64,000 bases of DNA from Orlajensenia sp037404875 (GCF_037404875.1 NZ_JBBELO010000030.1:1-64000), one strand, 5' to 3'; positions 9,410-17,825 are shown, counted from the stretch's first letter. The notes: generated from the sequence alone by a model not told the origin. Made by a program: numbers and translations.

Positions 9410-9431
9410 TTACTTACTTGCAAGTAAGTAA
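9410..9431. promoter_or_regulatory. Perfect 22-bp palindrome, probable TetR operator
   Basis: Half-site TTACTTACTTG is followed by its exact reverse complement CAAGTAAGTAA, with no spacer. It lies between the divergent tetR and binding-protein genes, 66 bp before the SBP start and 58 bp before tetR. On the minus strand TTGCAA at its centre could serve as -35 for the operon. A second, shorter palindrome, CCGGCTAGCCGG, sits at 9393-9404. TetR proteins typically bind such sites; the pairing here is inferred from position. Confidence 0.85.
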
Positions 9432-9489
9432 GCTGAACAGAGAGTACTGGATAGTATTTCACTACACAAGCCGAGCCCGATGGAGAGTT

Positions 9490-10131
9490 ATGAGCACCGG
9501 GAACACCAGCAATGCGCGCCCTGAGACGGAGCGCAGACGCACCGAGATCCTCCGTGCCGCGCTCGACGTCTTCGGCGCCAAGGGATCGACGAACGGGACT
9601 CTCGGCGACGTCGCCGACGAGGTCGGCATGACACACGCCGGCGTGCTCCACCACTTTGGATCCAAGCAGCGGCTGCTGCTGGAGGTGCTCGAATTCCGCG
9701 ACAGAGACGACGTCGCAGGTCTGGCGAAGCGCCACATCCCTGGGGGTCCCGCCCTCTTCATGCACCTCGTCGGGACGGCACTGCGCAACTCGCTGCGGCC
9801 CGGGATCGTGCAGGCCTACACCGTTCTTTCCGCCGAGTCGGTCACCGACGGCCATGCCGCCCGCGAGTTCTTCCAGAAGCGCTACCGGGTGCTCCGCAGC
9901 GACGTGGATGGGGCCTTCCGCGAATTGTGTGCACAGGAGAACGTGAGCGACTCCGCCAGAATCGATCAGGCCGCGGCCTCCATCCTCGCGGTGATGGACG
10001 GACTGCAGCTGCAGTGGCTGCTCGACCCTTCGGTCGTCGACCTCGCCGACGCGACTGAGTTCGCCATCGGGGCGATCGTCAACGGGGTCGTGCGTCCAGG
10101 GCCGGCGCTGGCCTCGTACGTTCACGACTGA
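9490..10131 (+). CDS. TetR/AcrR family transcriptional regulator
   Basis: 213 aa. The N-terminal helix-turn-helix is clear (about residues 36-56, with TLGDVADEVGMTHAGVLHHF), followed by a helical ligand-binding domain. The start is the ATG at 9490 (MSTGNTSN); the open frame upstream only reads through the operator. It is divergent from the transporter/GH3 operon and the 22-bp palindrome lies between, so it most likely represses that operon until a sugar ligand binds. The ligand is unknown. Confidence 0.92.
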   Translation: MSTGNTSNARPETERRRTEILRAALDVFGAKGSTNGTLGDVADEVGMTHAGVLHHFGSKQRLLLEVLEFRDRDDVAGLAKRHIPGGPALFMHLVGTALRNSLRPGIVQAYTVLSAESVTDGHAAREFFQKRYRVLRSDVDGAFRELCAQENVSDSARIDQAAASILAVMDGLQLQWLLDPSVVDLADATEFAIGAIVNGVVRPGPALASYVHD

Positions 10132-10186
10132 GAGGGCGACCTGCACAGCCGCCGACCTCGAGAATTCTCAGAGACAAGTTCACGTG

Positions 10187-10219
10187 GAATGGCTTATAAC
10201 GGCGCTTTATAAGCCATTC
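10187..10219. repeat. 13-bp-arm inverted repeat containing CTTATAA-N7-TTATAAG
   Basis: Perfect arms GAATGGCTTATAA and its complement are separated by 7 nt. The TAA stop of the satD-operon membrane protein lies inside the right arm. The core (10193-10213) matches the geometry of the repeat upstream of satD. It may be both a 3' hairpin and a second binding site for the SatD protein. Confidence 0.75.
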
Positions 10220-11064
10220 TGCAGAGTCGCGAGGTAGGCCGCCGCGAGGCCCGCAATCGTCCAGCTGACGAGGCTGCCGACGAGGAATTCCTCGGCCTTG
10301 GATCCTCTGCGCTCATCGGCGCTGATCTCCGGAAAGCGAACGATGCCCTTCGCTGCCAGCAGGCCGACGATCACGGCCTCTGCGCCGGCGAGAGCGAGGG
10401 CGGTGATCAGGATGCGTTCGAGGGGTCCGATCACTCGACCACCCTTGAGTGTCGTCGCGGCATCGCCGACGCTGGCCGCCCGTAGCGTGTCGTCTTCCGC
10501 GACGGATGCGAGTTCCCGGGACCGGATCGACACCGTCCATCGACGCGGTCCCGATGGCGCGGACGGTTCCATGACGACGGTTCGACCCAACGCCGCGCGA
10601 CAGATGAGGTTCGCCGTGCGCGTCAGAATCAGAACCACGGCCACCGCACCCACGAGCAACTCGGGCGCGAGCGGAAGGCCGATGCTCTTCGCGTAGTCAG
10701 AGTAATCGGTGACGAGTGGAGACACGGCCCGTTCTCCCGCTTCGGTGAAGACTCCAATGACGACGGCGACGACGAGTGCGAGCGCCGCCGCAATGAACCA
10801 CGCGTTCGCGGCTCGCCGGATGAATCGACACTCCTGCCAGATCCAGACCGCCGCGAAGAAGGCGATGGCGACCGCGGCAGGGAGGGGAGCGGCGAGGACG
10901 AGCCAACCCGCCGCCGGCAGCGCGACTGCAACGAGCATCCCGAGCCAAACGACTCGCACCGGAATGGAGGGCGCGTTCTTTCCCGTGCGTGGCTCGGGCA
11001 TTCCGGCGATGCCCATGACGATGTCGACCACGGCGACGGTGAGGAGCAGCAGAGGCGAGATCAT
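10207..11064 (-). CDS. Membrane protein encoded with the SatD-type regulator
   Basis: 285 aa with about six or seven hydrophobic segments, among them MISPLLLLTVAVVDIVMGIA at the start, paired helices near residues 40-75, and a C-terminal helix ending YLATLQNGL. A soluble loop between helices (about residues 165-225) is Ser/Arg-rich. The frame is open upstream through satD, but the ATG at 11064 overlaps the satD stop as ATGA, which fixes the start. A membrane protein next to SatD is a recurring arrangement; its biochemical role is not known to me. Confidence 0.8.
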   Translation of the reverse strand: MISPLLLLTVAVVDIVMGIAGMPEPRTGKNAPSIPVRVVWLGMLVAVALPAAGWLVLAAPLPAAVAIAFFAAVWIWQECRFIRRAANAWFIAAALALVVAVVIGVFTEAGERAVSPLVTDYSDYAKSIGLPLAPELLVGAVAVVLILTRTANLICRAALGRTVVMEPSAPSGPRRWTVSIRSRELASVAEDDTLRAASVGDAATTLKGGRVIGPLERILITALALAGAEAVIVGLLAAKGIVRFPEISADERRGSKAEEFLVGSLVSWTIAGLAAAYLATLQNGL

Positions 11065-11696
11065 CGTGAACCTCCGCCCGAGAACTGCTTCAATCCGCTG
11101 ACGAGCGCGATAGCACCGGAACGGCTGAGCGTCTGGGAGACGGCGGATTGGCTGATGCGCTCGACGGTGGCGAGTTGGGTCTGGGTATTGCCTTCGAGCA
11201 GGCCGGCGGCCAGTCGCCGCTCGCGGCTCTTCATTCGCGAGATGGCCTGATCGCGCTGCAGGAGAAGGGCGTTGACGGCGGCGGTCAGACTCGGGTCGTC
11301 TGAGGCGAACCAGGTTCGCAGATACGGATGCCCGGAGGTCTGCAGTCGACGGCCAGTCGAGATCGCCTCGCGAGCGTGCCACCACGCAGAGCCGTCTTGG
11401 ATGGAGCTCCCGTCATTGTTGACCTCGACCTCGATCGCATCCCCTTCTCCGATCCCGAAGCGGCAGTCAACGTCGCCAGGCAGCGTCAGTCTCACGAGTG
11501 CTGTGATGGCCAGTGCTGCTCCGAGACGGGTGAAGCGCGCCTGGAACTCGTCGCCGACTGTCGCCCACAGGGGCAACTCCGCCGGGAAATGCTCCTCCGC
11601 CCGCTCGAAAGCGGATCGGATCGCCTCCTGAGCCTTCGCGCGACTGGTGAGTTGGCGCGAGCCGACGATGTCGACGATGAGTGCGATCGATGTCAC
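11061..11696 (-). CDS. SatD family protein with C-terminal helix-turn-helix
   Basis: 211 aa. The N-terminal part (MTSIALIVDIVGSRQL, then WATVGDEFQARF) matches the SatD family, named from the streptococcal sat locus and resembling nucleotide-cyclase-fold proteins. The last ~50 residues (TQTQLATVERISQSAVSQTL) form a good helix-turn-helix, so it probably binds DNA. The start is GTG at 11696, 6 nt after a TATCAT -10, so the mRNA is probably leaderless. An inverted repeat sits just upstream over the presumed -35 region, suggesting autoregulation. It is coupled to the membrane protein by ATGA. Confidence 0.85.
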   Translation of the reverse strand: MTSIALIVDIVGSRQLTSRAKAQEAIRSAFERAEEHFPAELPLWATVGDEFQARFTRLGAALAITALVRLTLPGDVDCRFGIGEGDAIEVEVNNDGSSIQDGSAWWHAREAISTGRRLQTSGHPYLRTWFASDDPSLTAAVNALLLQRDQAISRMKSRERRLAAGLLEGNTQTQLATVERISQSAVSQTLSRSGAIALVSGLKQFSGGGSR

Positions 11697-11702
11697 TTCG
11701 TC

Positions 11703-11732
11703 ATGATATCGCTTATATCGTCCACATATAAG
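11703..11732 (-). promoter_or_regulatory. satD promoter with CTTATAT-N7-ATATAAG operator-like repeat
   Basis: On the minus strand, TATCAT (11703-11708) ends 6 nt before the satD GTG. Immediately upstream, 11712-11732 is a 21-bp inverted repeat with 7-bp arms and a 7-nt spacer. It would cover the spacer and -35 region. The same arm-spacer-arm pattern recurs at the 3' end of the operon (10193-10213). Confidence 0.7.
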
Positions 11733-11874
11733 GAGAAATGTGCGCTGAGCAGCTCGGGGTTCTGACCAGGATGCCGTCGTTGTCCACGATCACGCCTCCG
11801 TCGAGCACGTCGCCGCACTGCGGGCACGCCCTCCAACACGCACGAGCGGCACGTCGGAGGTTTAGCCTGTGCAC
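11713..11874 (-). CDS. Possible small zinc-ribbon-like protein or remnant
   Basis: A 53-codon frame from GTG 11874 contains CPQCGDVLDGGVIVDNDGIL and a further Cys, reminiscent of a zinc ribbon. There is no ribosome site and no third well-placed Cys pair. The frame stays open up to 11973. Its stop lies inside the satD operator repeat. It could be a gene fragment; real translation is uncertain. Confidence 0.25.
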   Translation of the reverse strand: MHRLNLRRAARACWRACPQCGDVLDGGVIVDNDGILVRTPSCSAHISPYMWTI

Positions 11875-11954
11875 AGGAGCGTCGCTGGGCGGCTGAGCAC
11901 CCTCGACGCTGCGCCGCGGATGCGGGATGCTGAAATCGAACGGAAGAGGCTGAC

Positions 11955-12341
11955 ATGAGCAATGAGACCGCACCGGAGACTGCAGTCGTCGAGCCCGACG
12001 ACGAGCCGCGGGAGGCAGTGGTGATCGACCCCGAGCATGCCGCGCTCGCCGTTCCCGAGCCGCGTGTGGAGGTGCGGCGAAACGAGGACGGCGGCCGCTA
12101 CGAACTGAGCATCGACGACCACATCGCCGGATACTCGGAGTTCAAGCTGCGCGACGGCCAGATCATCGTCACGCACACCGAGACCCTGCCCTCATACAAG
12201 GGGCGCGGCGTCGCGACCACTCTCGTCGAGGCGATGCTTCCTGACATCCGTCAGCGTGGCGAACGCCTCGTGGCGAAGTGCCCGTTCGTGGCCGAGTACC
12301 TGCGCGAGCATCACGACTTCGACGACATCGTCGATGGCTGA
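11955..12341 (+). CDS. GNAT-like N-acetyltransferase (YjdJ type)
   Basis: 128 aa. An acidic ~45-residue N-terminal tail precedes a compact GNAT fold. The acetyl-CoA loop is THTETLPSYKGRGVATTLVEAML (about residues 74-96), with the Q/R-x2-G-x-G/A motif as KGRGVA. The end AKCPFVAEYLREH is characteristic of the small YjdJ-like group, whose substrates are mostly unknown. A GGAAGAGG ribosome site precedes the ATG. The 3' end overlaps the next gene by 8 bp, so the two are probably co-transcribed. Confidence 0.88.
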   Translation: MSNETAPETAVVEPDDEPREAVVIDPEHAALAVPEPRVEVRRNEDGGRYELSIDDHIAGYSEFKLRDGQIIVTHTETLPSYKGRGVATTLVEAMLPDIRQRGERLVAKCPFVAEYLREHHDFDDIVDG

Positions 12342-13140
12342 AAGCCTCGGGGTCGCCGTCGCACAATTCGCCCCGACTGCGGATGCGGCTGCGAATCTCG
12401 CCGAGATCCAGCGGCTCGCTCGACGGGCCGTCTCACGCGGCGCCGGTCTCGTCGTCTTCCCGGAGTACTCGGCCTTCTTCACGCCGGAGCTCGGGCCGCA
12501 GATGGTCGCGGCCGCTGAGCCGCTCGATGGCGCCTTCGTCGCCAGGCTCGCATCCTTGGCCGGAAAACTCGGCGTGCACCTGGTGGCCGGCGTGCTCGAG
12601 GACACCCCTGAGGGGCGGCTGTTCTCGAACACGCTCGTCGCGATCGAGCCCTCCGGCGACGTGGCCGCGGTCTATCGCAAGCAGCACCTCTACGACGCCT
12701 TCGGCCAGAAGGAGTCGGACTGGGTGCTCGCCGGCCCCGTTGCCGAGCCGGAGACGTTCTCGGTGGGCGGCGTCCGGGTCGGAATGCAGACCTGCTACGA
12801 CATCCGGTTCCCCGAGGTCACGCGCCGGCTGGTGGACGCCGGCGCCGATCTCGTGCTCGTTCCCGCGGAGTGGGTGCGTGGTCCGCTCAAGGAGCACCAC
12901 TGGCGCACGCTGGCCACCGCCCGCGCCATCGAGAACACCATCTATCTCGCCGCGGCCGATCACGCGCCACCGATCGGGGTGGGCAACAGCTTCGTTATCG
13001 ATCCGATGGGCGTTGAGCTGGCCACCATCGGCGAGACGACGGACGTGGCGATCGGCTGGATCTCCGCCGAGCGCATCACCGCGGTGCGGCGCACCAACCC
13101 CTCGCTGGCCCTGCGGCGCTATGCAGTGACGCCCCGCTGA
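12334..13140 (+). CDS. Carbon-nitrogen hydrolase (nitrilase superfamily)
   Basis: 268 aa, the normal length for an omega-amidase/Nit-like amidase. The catalytic triad is visible: Glu44 in VVFPEYSAFF, Lys116 in VYRKQHLYD and Cys154 in MQTCYDIRFPE. The family hydrolyses amides, often repairing deaminated glutathione or 2-oxo-acid amides; the exact substrate is not determined by sequence alone. The start is ATG 12334, overlapping the acetyltransferase stop. The next gene, convergent, encodes an aminotransferase, which fits an omega-amidase/transaminase link but does not prove it. Confidence 0.92.
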   Translation: MAESLGVAVAQFAPTADAAANLAEIQRLARRAVSRGAGLVVFPEYSAFFTPELGPQMVAAAEPLDGAFVARLASLAGKLGVHLVAGVLEDTPEGRLFSNTLVAIEPSGDVAAVYRKQHLYDAFGQKESDWVLAGPVAEPETFSVGGVRVGMQTCYDIRFPEVTRRLVDAGADLVLVPAEWVRGPLKEHHWRTLATARAIENTIYLAAADHAPPIGVGNSFVIDPMGVELATIGETTDVAIGWISAERITAVRRTNPSLALRRYAVTPR

Positions 13141-13171
13141 AGGGGCTCGGCGTCGCGGGGGGTGTTGGCCC

Positions 13172-14365
13172 TCAGGTTCGCAGCGCGGCGAGCTGTGCGG
13201 CTGCCCGCTGCAGAACGTCGATCCGCTTGCAGTACGCGAACCGGATGAGACTTCCGTAGGCAGACCGCCGGTCGGCATGGACGAAGGCGCTGATGGGAAC
13301 GGCGACCACGCCGGCTTTTCCGGGTAGTTCCCGGCAGAAGTCGACGCCATCGCGCGCGCCGAGCCCGGCGGCATCCGCCACGATGAAGTAGCCCGCGGCA
13401 GGCAACGACACCCCGAAGCCGGCTTCGCGCAGGCCACTGGCGAGGAGGTCCCGCTTCTCACGGAGCACGGCCGCGATGTTCGTGAAGAACGCGTCGGGCA
13501 GGCCGAGCCCCAGGGCGATGGCAGGCTGGAACGGGGCGCCGTTGACGTAGGTGAGGAACTGCTTGACGGCGAGCACGGCGGTGACGAGCTGCGGGGGAGC
13601 GGTGAGCCAGCCCACCTTCCACCCCGTTGTGCTGAAGGTCTTTCCGCCCGACGAAATGGTGATGGTGCGTTCGCGGGCTCCGGGCAGGGTCGCGATCGGC
13701 ACGTGCGGGGAATCGAAGAGAAGGTGCTCGTACACCTCGTCGGTCACGATGAGAGCGTCGTGGCGGTGCGCCAGCTCGACGATGAGCTGCAGTACGGGGC
13801 GTGGGAACACCGACCCGGTCGGATTGTGGGGCGTGTTGAGCAGGATGACGCGGGTGCGGTCGCTTACCGCCGCGCTGAGCTCGTCGAGATCAGGCTGGAA
13901 GTCGGGGGCGCGCAACGGCACGGTGCGATGGGTGCCGCCGGCGAGGGCGATGAGCGCGCCGTACGCGTCGTAGAACGGCTCGAAGGTGAGCACCTCGTCT
14001 CCCTCGTCGACGAGGGCGAGCAGGGTCGCGGCCAGTGCCTCCGTCGCGCCGGCCGTGACGAGCACCTCGCGGTCGGGGTCGAGTCGGATGCCGTAGAACC
14101 GTTCCTGGTGCGCAGCGATCGCCTCCCGCAGTACCGCGAAGCCCATGCCCGGCGGGTACTGATTGACGCCGTCGGCGATGGCCTCCCGAGCGGCCTCGAG
14201 CACCTCGCGGGGGCCGTCCTCGTCGGGGAATCCCTGACCGAGGTTGATGGCGCCGGTGCGGGTGGCGAGGGCGCTCATCTCCGCGAAGATCGTTGCGGCG
14301 ATCGTTCCGTCGGGCGCGAGCAGACCCGCCCCGGTTGCCGCGCGCTGCCACGGTGCTGCCGCCAT
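13172..14365 (-). CDS. Class I/II PLP-dependent aminotransferase
   Basis: 397 aa fold-type I aminotransferase. Key sites are the NTPHNPTGSVF segment (about 177-187), the TDEVYEHL motif (208-215), and the PLP lysine Lys242 in SSGGKTFSTTGWKVGW. These place it with the kynurenine/glutamine transaminase K and methionine aminotransferase group (YbdL/DapC-like). It is convergent with the nitrilase-family gene; transaminase plus omega-amidase would process glutamine and methionine keto acids. The start has GGGAGCG 5 nt upstream. Confidence 0.92.
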   Translation of the reverse strand: MAAAPWQRAATGAGLLAPDGTIAATIFAEMSALATRTGAINLGQGFPDEDGPREVLEAAREAIADGVNQYPPGMGFAVLREAIAAHQERFYGIRLDPDREVLVTAGATEALAATLLALVDEGDEVLTFEPFYDAYGALIALAGGTHRTVPLRAPDFQPDLDELSAAVSDRTRVILLNTPHNPTGSVFPRPVLQLIVELAHRHDALIVTDEVYEHLLFDSPHVPIATLPGARERTITISSGGKTFSTTGWKVGWLTAPPQLVTAVLAVKQFLTYVNGAPFQPAIALGLGLPDAFFTNIAAVLREKRDLLASGLREAGFGVSLPAAGYFIVADAAGLGARDGVDFCRELPGKAGVVAVPISAFVHADRRSAYGSLIRFAYCKRIDVLQRAAAQLAALRT

Positions 14366-14506
14366 GTCGCTCCCGTCGGTGCTGGGGTGGTGCTGTTCTC
14401 GGTGGGCGTCGGATGCGGGCCCCGGTGCGGCCCGCCCGCCTGGTCTCAGGCTATGCGAATCGCCCGGTGGCTGTGGATATCTCCTGCGCCCGGAGGGCAG
14501 ATGTTC

Positions 14507-14512
14507 TAGCGT
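14507..14512 (+). promoter_or_regulatory. TAGCGT -10 element 6 nt before a lipoprotein start
   Basis: TAGCGT ends 6 nt before ATG 14519, so transcription would begin at or next to the start codon. No ribosome site precedes this ATG, consistent with a leaderless mRNA. Confidence 0.5.
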
Positions 14513-14518
14513 TACGGA

Positions 14519-15073
14519 ATGCGCGCCGCACGGTTCCGCCTCGCCTTATCGATGGCGGCCGTGCTCTCGGCACTCGTGCTTACCGGATGTGAACCGGCAG
14601 CCGAACCCCGCCCCACGCCGACGCCGACGGCGACCCCTGTGTTCGCCTCCGACGAGGAGGCGCTCGCCGCGGCGGAGAAGGCGTATGCGGCGTACTTGGC
14701 GGTGGATGATGGCGTTTCTCGAGATGGCGGACGGAATTCTGATCGCTACAAAGATGTGGCCACGGGCCAGGTGCTAGCGGACGCGTTGAGCACTGCAGCA
14801 CAGCTTCAATCTCTGGGAGCTCACACGACCGGGACATCAACGTTCAGGACGTACAAGCTCGAGTCTGCGGATTATAGGGACGCGCGTGCCGTGACGATCC
14901 GCATTTACGTTTGTGATGACGTCTCGGGGACCAATCTCATCGATGCCGAAGGACATTCAATGGTGAAGCCCGATCGGAACCCGATAACACCGTTTGTCGT
15001 CGGAGCAACCTCCAACGGCGGCAAAATCCGTGTTTCCGAGCGGGAACTATGGACGTCGGGCAACTTCTGCTGA
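14519..15073 (+). CDS. Secreted lipoprotein of unknown function
   Basis: 184 aa. Basic N-terminus, hydrophobic core and lipobox LTGC (Cys24) mark a lipoprotein. A Pro/Thr linker (PRPTPTPTATP) then leads to a small domain containing EEALAAAEKAYAAYL and two late Cys residues (about 145 and 184). Similar lipoproteins are common in Microbacteriaceae, often next to PKD-domain proteins, as here. The codon use is less extreme in its second half. It is coupled to the next gene by a TGATG overlap. Confidence 0.8.
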   Translation: MRAARFRLALSMAAVLSALVLTGCEPAAEPRPTPTPTATPVFASDEEALAAAEKAYAAYLAVDDGVSRDGGRNSDRYKDVATGQVLADALSTAAQLQSLGAHTTGTSTFRTYKLESADYRDARAVTIRIYVCDDVSGTNLIDAEGHSMVKPDRNPITPFVVGATSNGGKIRVSERELWTSGNFC

Positions 15074-15942
15074 TGAAACGTCGTGCCATAGCGATAGTGG
15101 TCGCAACCCTCCTTCTCGTCGGGCTGCCAGTTGGCGCTGCCGTCGCGGATACTTGTGCCCGCCTCGACCAGTTGGCCGGCGGTTGCGATGTTCCCGACTC
15201 GACCGGCTCAATCGATGGGGATCATGTCGATGTGTCCGCCGGCACCGGCGCGTCCGGTGGCGGGGGATCAGGGGGCGGCGAGTCAACCGGTGGCTCCGAC
15301 GATGGCGAGCAGAGTGACGCACCGCCGCCACTCACCACGGTCATCAACGAGAACGGCGTGCCGGTCTCTCGCCGCGCTGTGGAAGGCGGCCAAGGCGACG
15401 CCGGAGCGCTCGGATGCTCAGGGCCCGTGGTGTGCAATCCGGCGACTCCGCTCCCCACCGTCGTCACCCTGAGCGACATCGCTTCATTCCGGCCGACTCC
15501 GCCGACCCAGGGCATGGATCCGGTCGGCTGGGCCGTGGTGGGCTTGCCCACGAACTTCTACGGGCAGGCATCCGTCGACGTCGTCAATGGCACGCTGCTG
15601 GGATTCCTGGCCGCCGTTCGGTTCACGCCTGTTCGTTACCGCTGGACCTACGGCGACGGAACGAGCGCCGCCTTCGCGTCGGGCGGCGGCAGTTGGACTG
15701 GGCTTCGCCTGGCCGAGTTCGACGCCACTCCGACGAGCCACGTCTACCGGAGCAGCGGACGGTACACGGCCGTACTCAGCGTCGACTACAGCGCAGAATA
15801 CAGCTTCGCCGGGCAGCCATGGCGTTCGATCGCGGGTACGCTCGCAGTGTCGGCTGCACCGCTGTCGATACTCGCCGGTGAAGCCGAGACCGTGCTCGTC
15901 GCGCATTCCTGCACGCAGAATCCGAGCGGGCCCGGCTGCTGA
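15073..15942 (+). CDS. Secreted PKD-domain-like protein
   Basis: 289 aa. MKRRAIAIVVATLLLVG plus a short hydrophobic run ending AVA-DT gives a Sec signal peptide. A Gly/Ser-rich linker follows (about residues 55-85). The C-terminal half has a PKD-type repeat, YRWTYGDGTSAAFASGG, with a following HVYRSSGRYTAVLSV strand, the usual WxFGDG...H.Y pattern. The start at 15073 (TGATG with the lipoprotein stop) is preferred over the GTG/ATG 24 bp upstream, because it yields a clean signal peptide. Probably a cell-surface or exported binding protein; partner unknown. Confidence 0.8.
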   Translation: MKRRAIAIVVATLLLVGLPVGAAVADTCARLDQLAGGCDVPDSTGSIDGDHVDVSAGTGASGGGGSGGGESTGGSDDGEQSDAPPPLTTVINENGVPVSRRAVEGGQGDAGALGCSGPVVCNPATPLPTVVTLSDIASFRPTPPTQGMDPVGWAVVGLPTNFYGQASVDVVNGTLLGFLAAVRFTPVRYRWTYGDGTSAAFASGGGSWTGLRLAEFDATPTSHVYRSSGRYTAVLSVDYSAEYSFAGQPWRSIAGTLAVSAAPLSILAGEAETVLVAHSCTQNPSGPGC

Positions 15943-16061
15943 TTCCTGCCTCGTCAAGCGGCTTAGGGAACTCATAAGTGCGCGCTAGCCTGCTCCCAGT
16001 CTGCACGAATTGAATGCACAGGTAGGGCGATGAAGCTGGTATCGCTTTGGAAGGAGCAACC

Positions 16062-17771
16062 ATGACCGAGAGCACCACCCCCACTCCGGACGGCCAGGAA
16101 CCCGCGAAGCCCGTGACTGAGAACGAGACCACCGCAGAGTCGAAGAACGCGGAGTCGAACACCGCCTCCACGACCCCGGTACAGCCGGTCGCCGAGTCGG
16201 CCACGACGGATGCGGCACCCGCCTACTCGTCCACCGACGCCGCTCCTGCTGCGACTGCCGCGCCAACCCCGGCGGAGGCTCCGTCGGCCGCGGCCACCCA
16301 GCCCACCACCCCGCTGCCCCCGCAGCACACGCCGGCCCCCGGCCAGCAGACCGGCGCGTTCGGCCAGCCTGCCACCCCGAACGCGACCGTGTACGCGCCC
16401 GACTCGGCGCCGCATCCGTATGCGCAGCAGGCCCAGTACGGCCAGCCGCAGTACGGGCAGCCCCAGTACGGCCAGCAGCCGCACCACACGCAGCCGACCC
16501 AGCCGTATGGTGCACAGCCCTACGCGACCACCGGCACCGCGACCGACGAGAAGAAGTCGGGCGCACGTCGCGCAACCCTTCCCATCGTCGCTGCACTCAT
16601 CGCCGGCGCCCTGATCGGTGGCGTCTCTGGCGCCGGTGTCACCGCGCTCGTCGACAACCAGAACGACTCCACCTCGACGGCGAGCTCGACCACTCCGCAG
16701 AACGTCGTCGTCAACAACAGCGACTCCGTCAATGAGATCACGGCCGTCGCGGCCAAGGCCTCGCCGAGCGTCGTCACCATCTCGGTCACCTCCGACAGCG
16801 GCAGCGGAACCGGTTCGGGCGTCATCCTCTCCAAGGACGGCTACGTGCTGACCAACACCCACGTCGTGACGCTCGATGGCAACGCCAGCCAGACCACCAT
16901 GCAGGTGCAGACCTCCGACGGCAAGCTGTACGCGGCCAAGGTCGTGGGAACCGATCCCGTCGCCGACCTCGCCGTGATCAAGCTGACGGATGCCTCCGAC
17001 CTCACGCCGCTCGACTTCGCGGACTCGAGCAAGCTCAACGTCGGCGACTCGGCCATCGCGATCGGCGCGCCGCTCGGTCTCGCGGGCACCGTGACCAACG
17101 GCATCGTGAGCGCGCTGAACCGTTCGATCCAGGTGGCGTCTTCGGCCGCCCCTGACAACGGCCAGGACCAGCAGCAGGCACCCGACGACCAGGGCGATGG
17201 CAGCCCGTTCGACTTCTGGAACTTCGACCTGCCGGGCCAGACGCCCACGCAGACGTCCTCGTCGATCTCACTGCCGGTCATCCAGACCGACGCAGCCATC
17301 AACCCGGGCAACTCCGGTGGGGCGCTGCTCAACTCGAAGGGCCAGCTGATCGGCATCAACGTGGCGATCGCCAGCGCGAGCGACGCGGCGAGCAGCGGCG
17401 GCCAGTCGGGCAGCATCGGTGTCGGCTTCGCCATTCCGGCGAACCTCGCCAAGCGCGTTGCCGATGAGATCATCGAGAGCGGCAAGGCCAGCCACGGCTT
17501 GCTCGGCGCATCCGTGCAGCCGGCCGACAGCACCAAGGACGGCATCGTCGGTGCGCAGATCAAGGATGTCACCTCCGGTGGCGCCGCCGACAAGGGAGGC
17601 CTGAAGGCCGGTGACATCATCACCGAGTTCAACGGCGTGCCGATCAGCGATGCCAACGACCTGACCGCACAGGTGCGCTACCTGCCCGCCGGTGCCAAGG
17701 CCGATGTCACGTACACCCGGGACGGAAAGAGCGCCACCACCACCGTGACGCTCGGTGAGCTGACCTCGTAG
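16062..17771 (+). CDS. HtrA/DegP-like membrane-anchored serine protease
   Basis: 569 aa. A Pro/Gln/Ala-rich cytoplasmic N-terminus of ~165 residues with tandem YGQPQ repeats precedes one membrane helix (about 173-197). The extracytoplasmic trypsin-like domain has His267 (TNTHVV), Asp302 (DPVADLAVI) and Ser418 (PGNSGGALL). A PDZ domain follows (about 480-560). Such PepD-type proteases handle misfolded envelope proteins. The catalytic domain has a ~45-residue Gln/Asp/Pro-rich insertion (about 360-405) before the Ser loop. ATG 16062 follows GGAAGGAG; a TAGCCT -10 lies at 15986-15991. Confidence 0.93.
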   Translation: MTESTTPTPDGQEPAKPVTENETTAESKNAESNTASTTPVQPVAESATTDAAPAYSSTDAAPAATAAPTPAEAPSAAATQPTTPLPPQHTPAPGQQTGAFGQPATPNATVYAPDSAPHPYAQQAQYGQPQYGQPQYGQQPHHTQPTQPYGAQPYATTGTATDEKKSGARRATLPIVAALIAGALIGGVSGAGVTALVDNQNDSTSTASSTTPQNVVVNNSDSVNEITAVAAKASPSVVTISVTSDSGSGTGSGVILSKDGYVLTNTHVVTLDGNASQTTMQVQTSDGKLYAAKVVGTDPVADLAVIKLTDASDLTPLDFADSSKLNVGDSAIAIGAPLGLAGTVTNGIVSALNRSIQVASSAAPDNGQDQQQAPDDQGDGSPFDFWNFDLPGQTPTQTSSSISLPVIQTDAAINPGNSGGALLNSKGQLIGINVAIASASDAASSGGQSGSIGVGFAIPANLAKRVADEIIESGKASHGLLGASVQPADSTKDGIVGAQIKDVTSGGAADKGGLKAGDIITEFNGVPISDANDLTAQVRYLPAGAKADVTYTRDGKSATTTVTLGELTS

Positions 17772-17793
17772 TCCTCCTCCTCCTTCCACTCGT

Positions 17794-17825
17794 GCAGGCG
17801 CTCGCGGAACACCGCGGGCGCCTGC
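17794..17825 (+). terminator. Hairpin terminator after the HtrA-like gene
   Basis: 14-bp G/C-rich stem with one G-U pair and an AACA tetraloop, 22 bp after the protease stop. No T-tract, as is common for actinobacterial terminators. Confidence 0.65.

Noticed and set aside
16430..16485. Short tandem repeats resembling a small repeat array
   Set aside because: They encode the YGQPQ repeats in the HtrA-like protein's N-terminus; not CRISPR and not intergenic.
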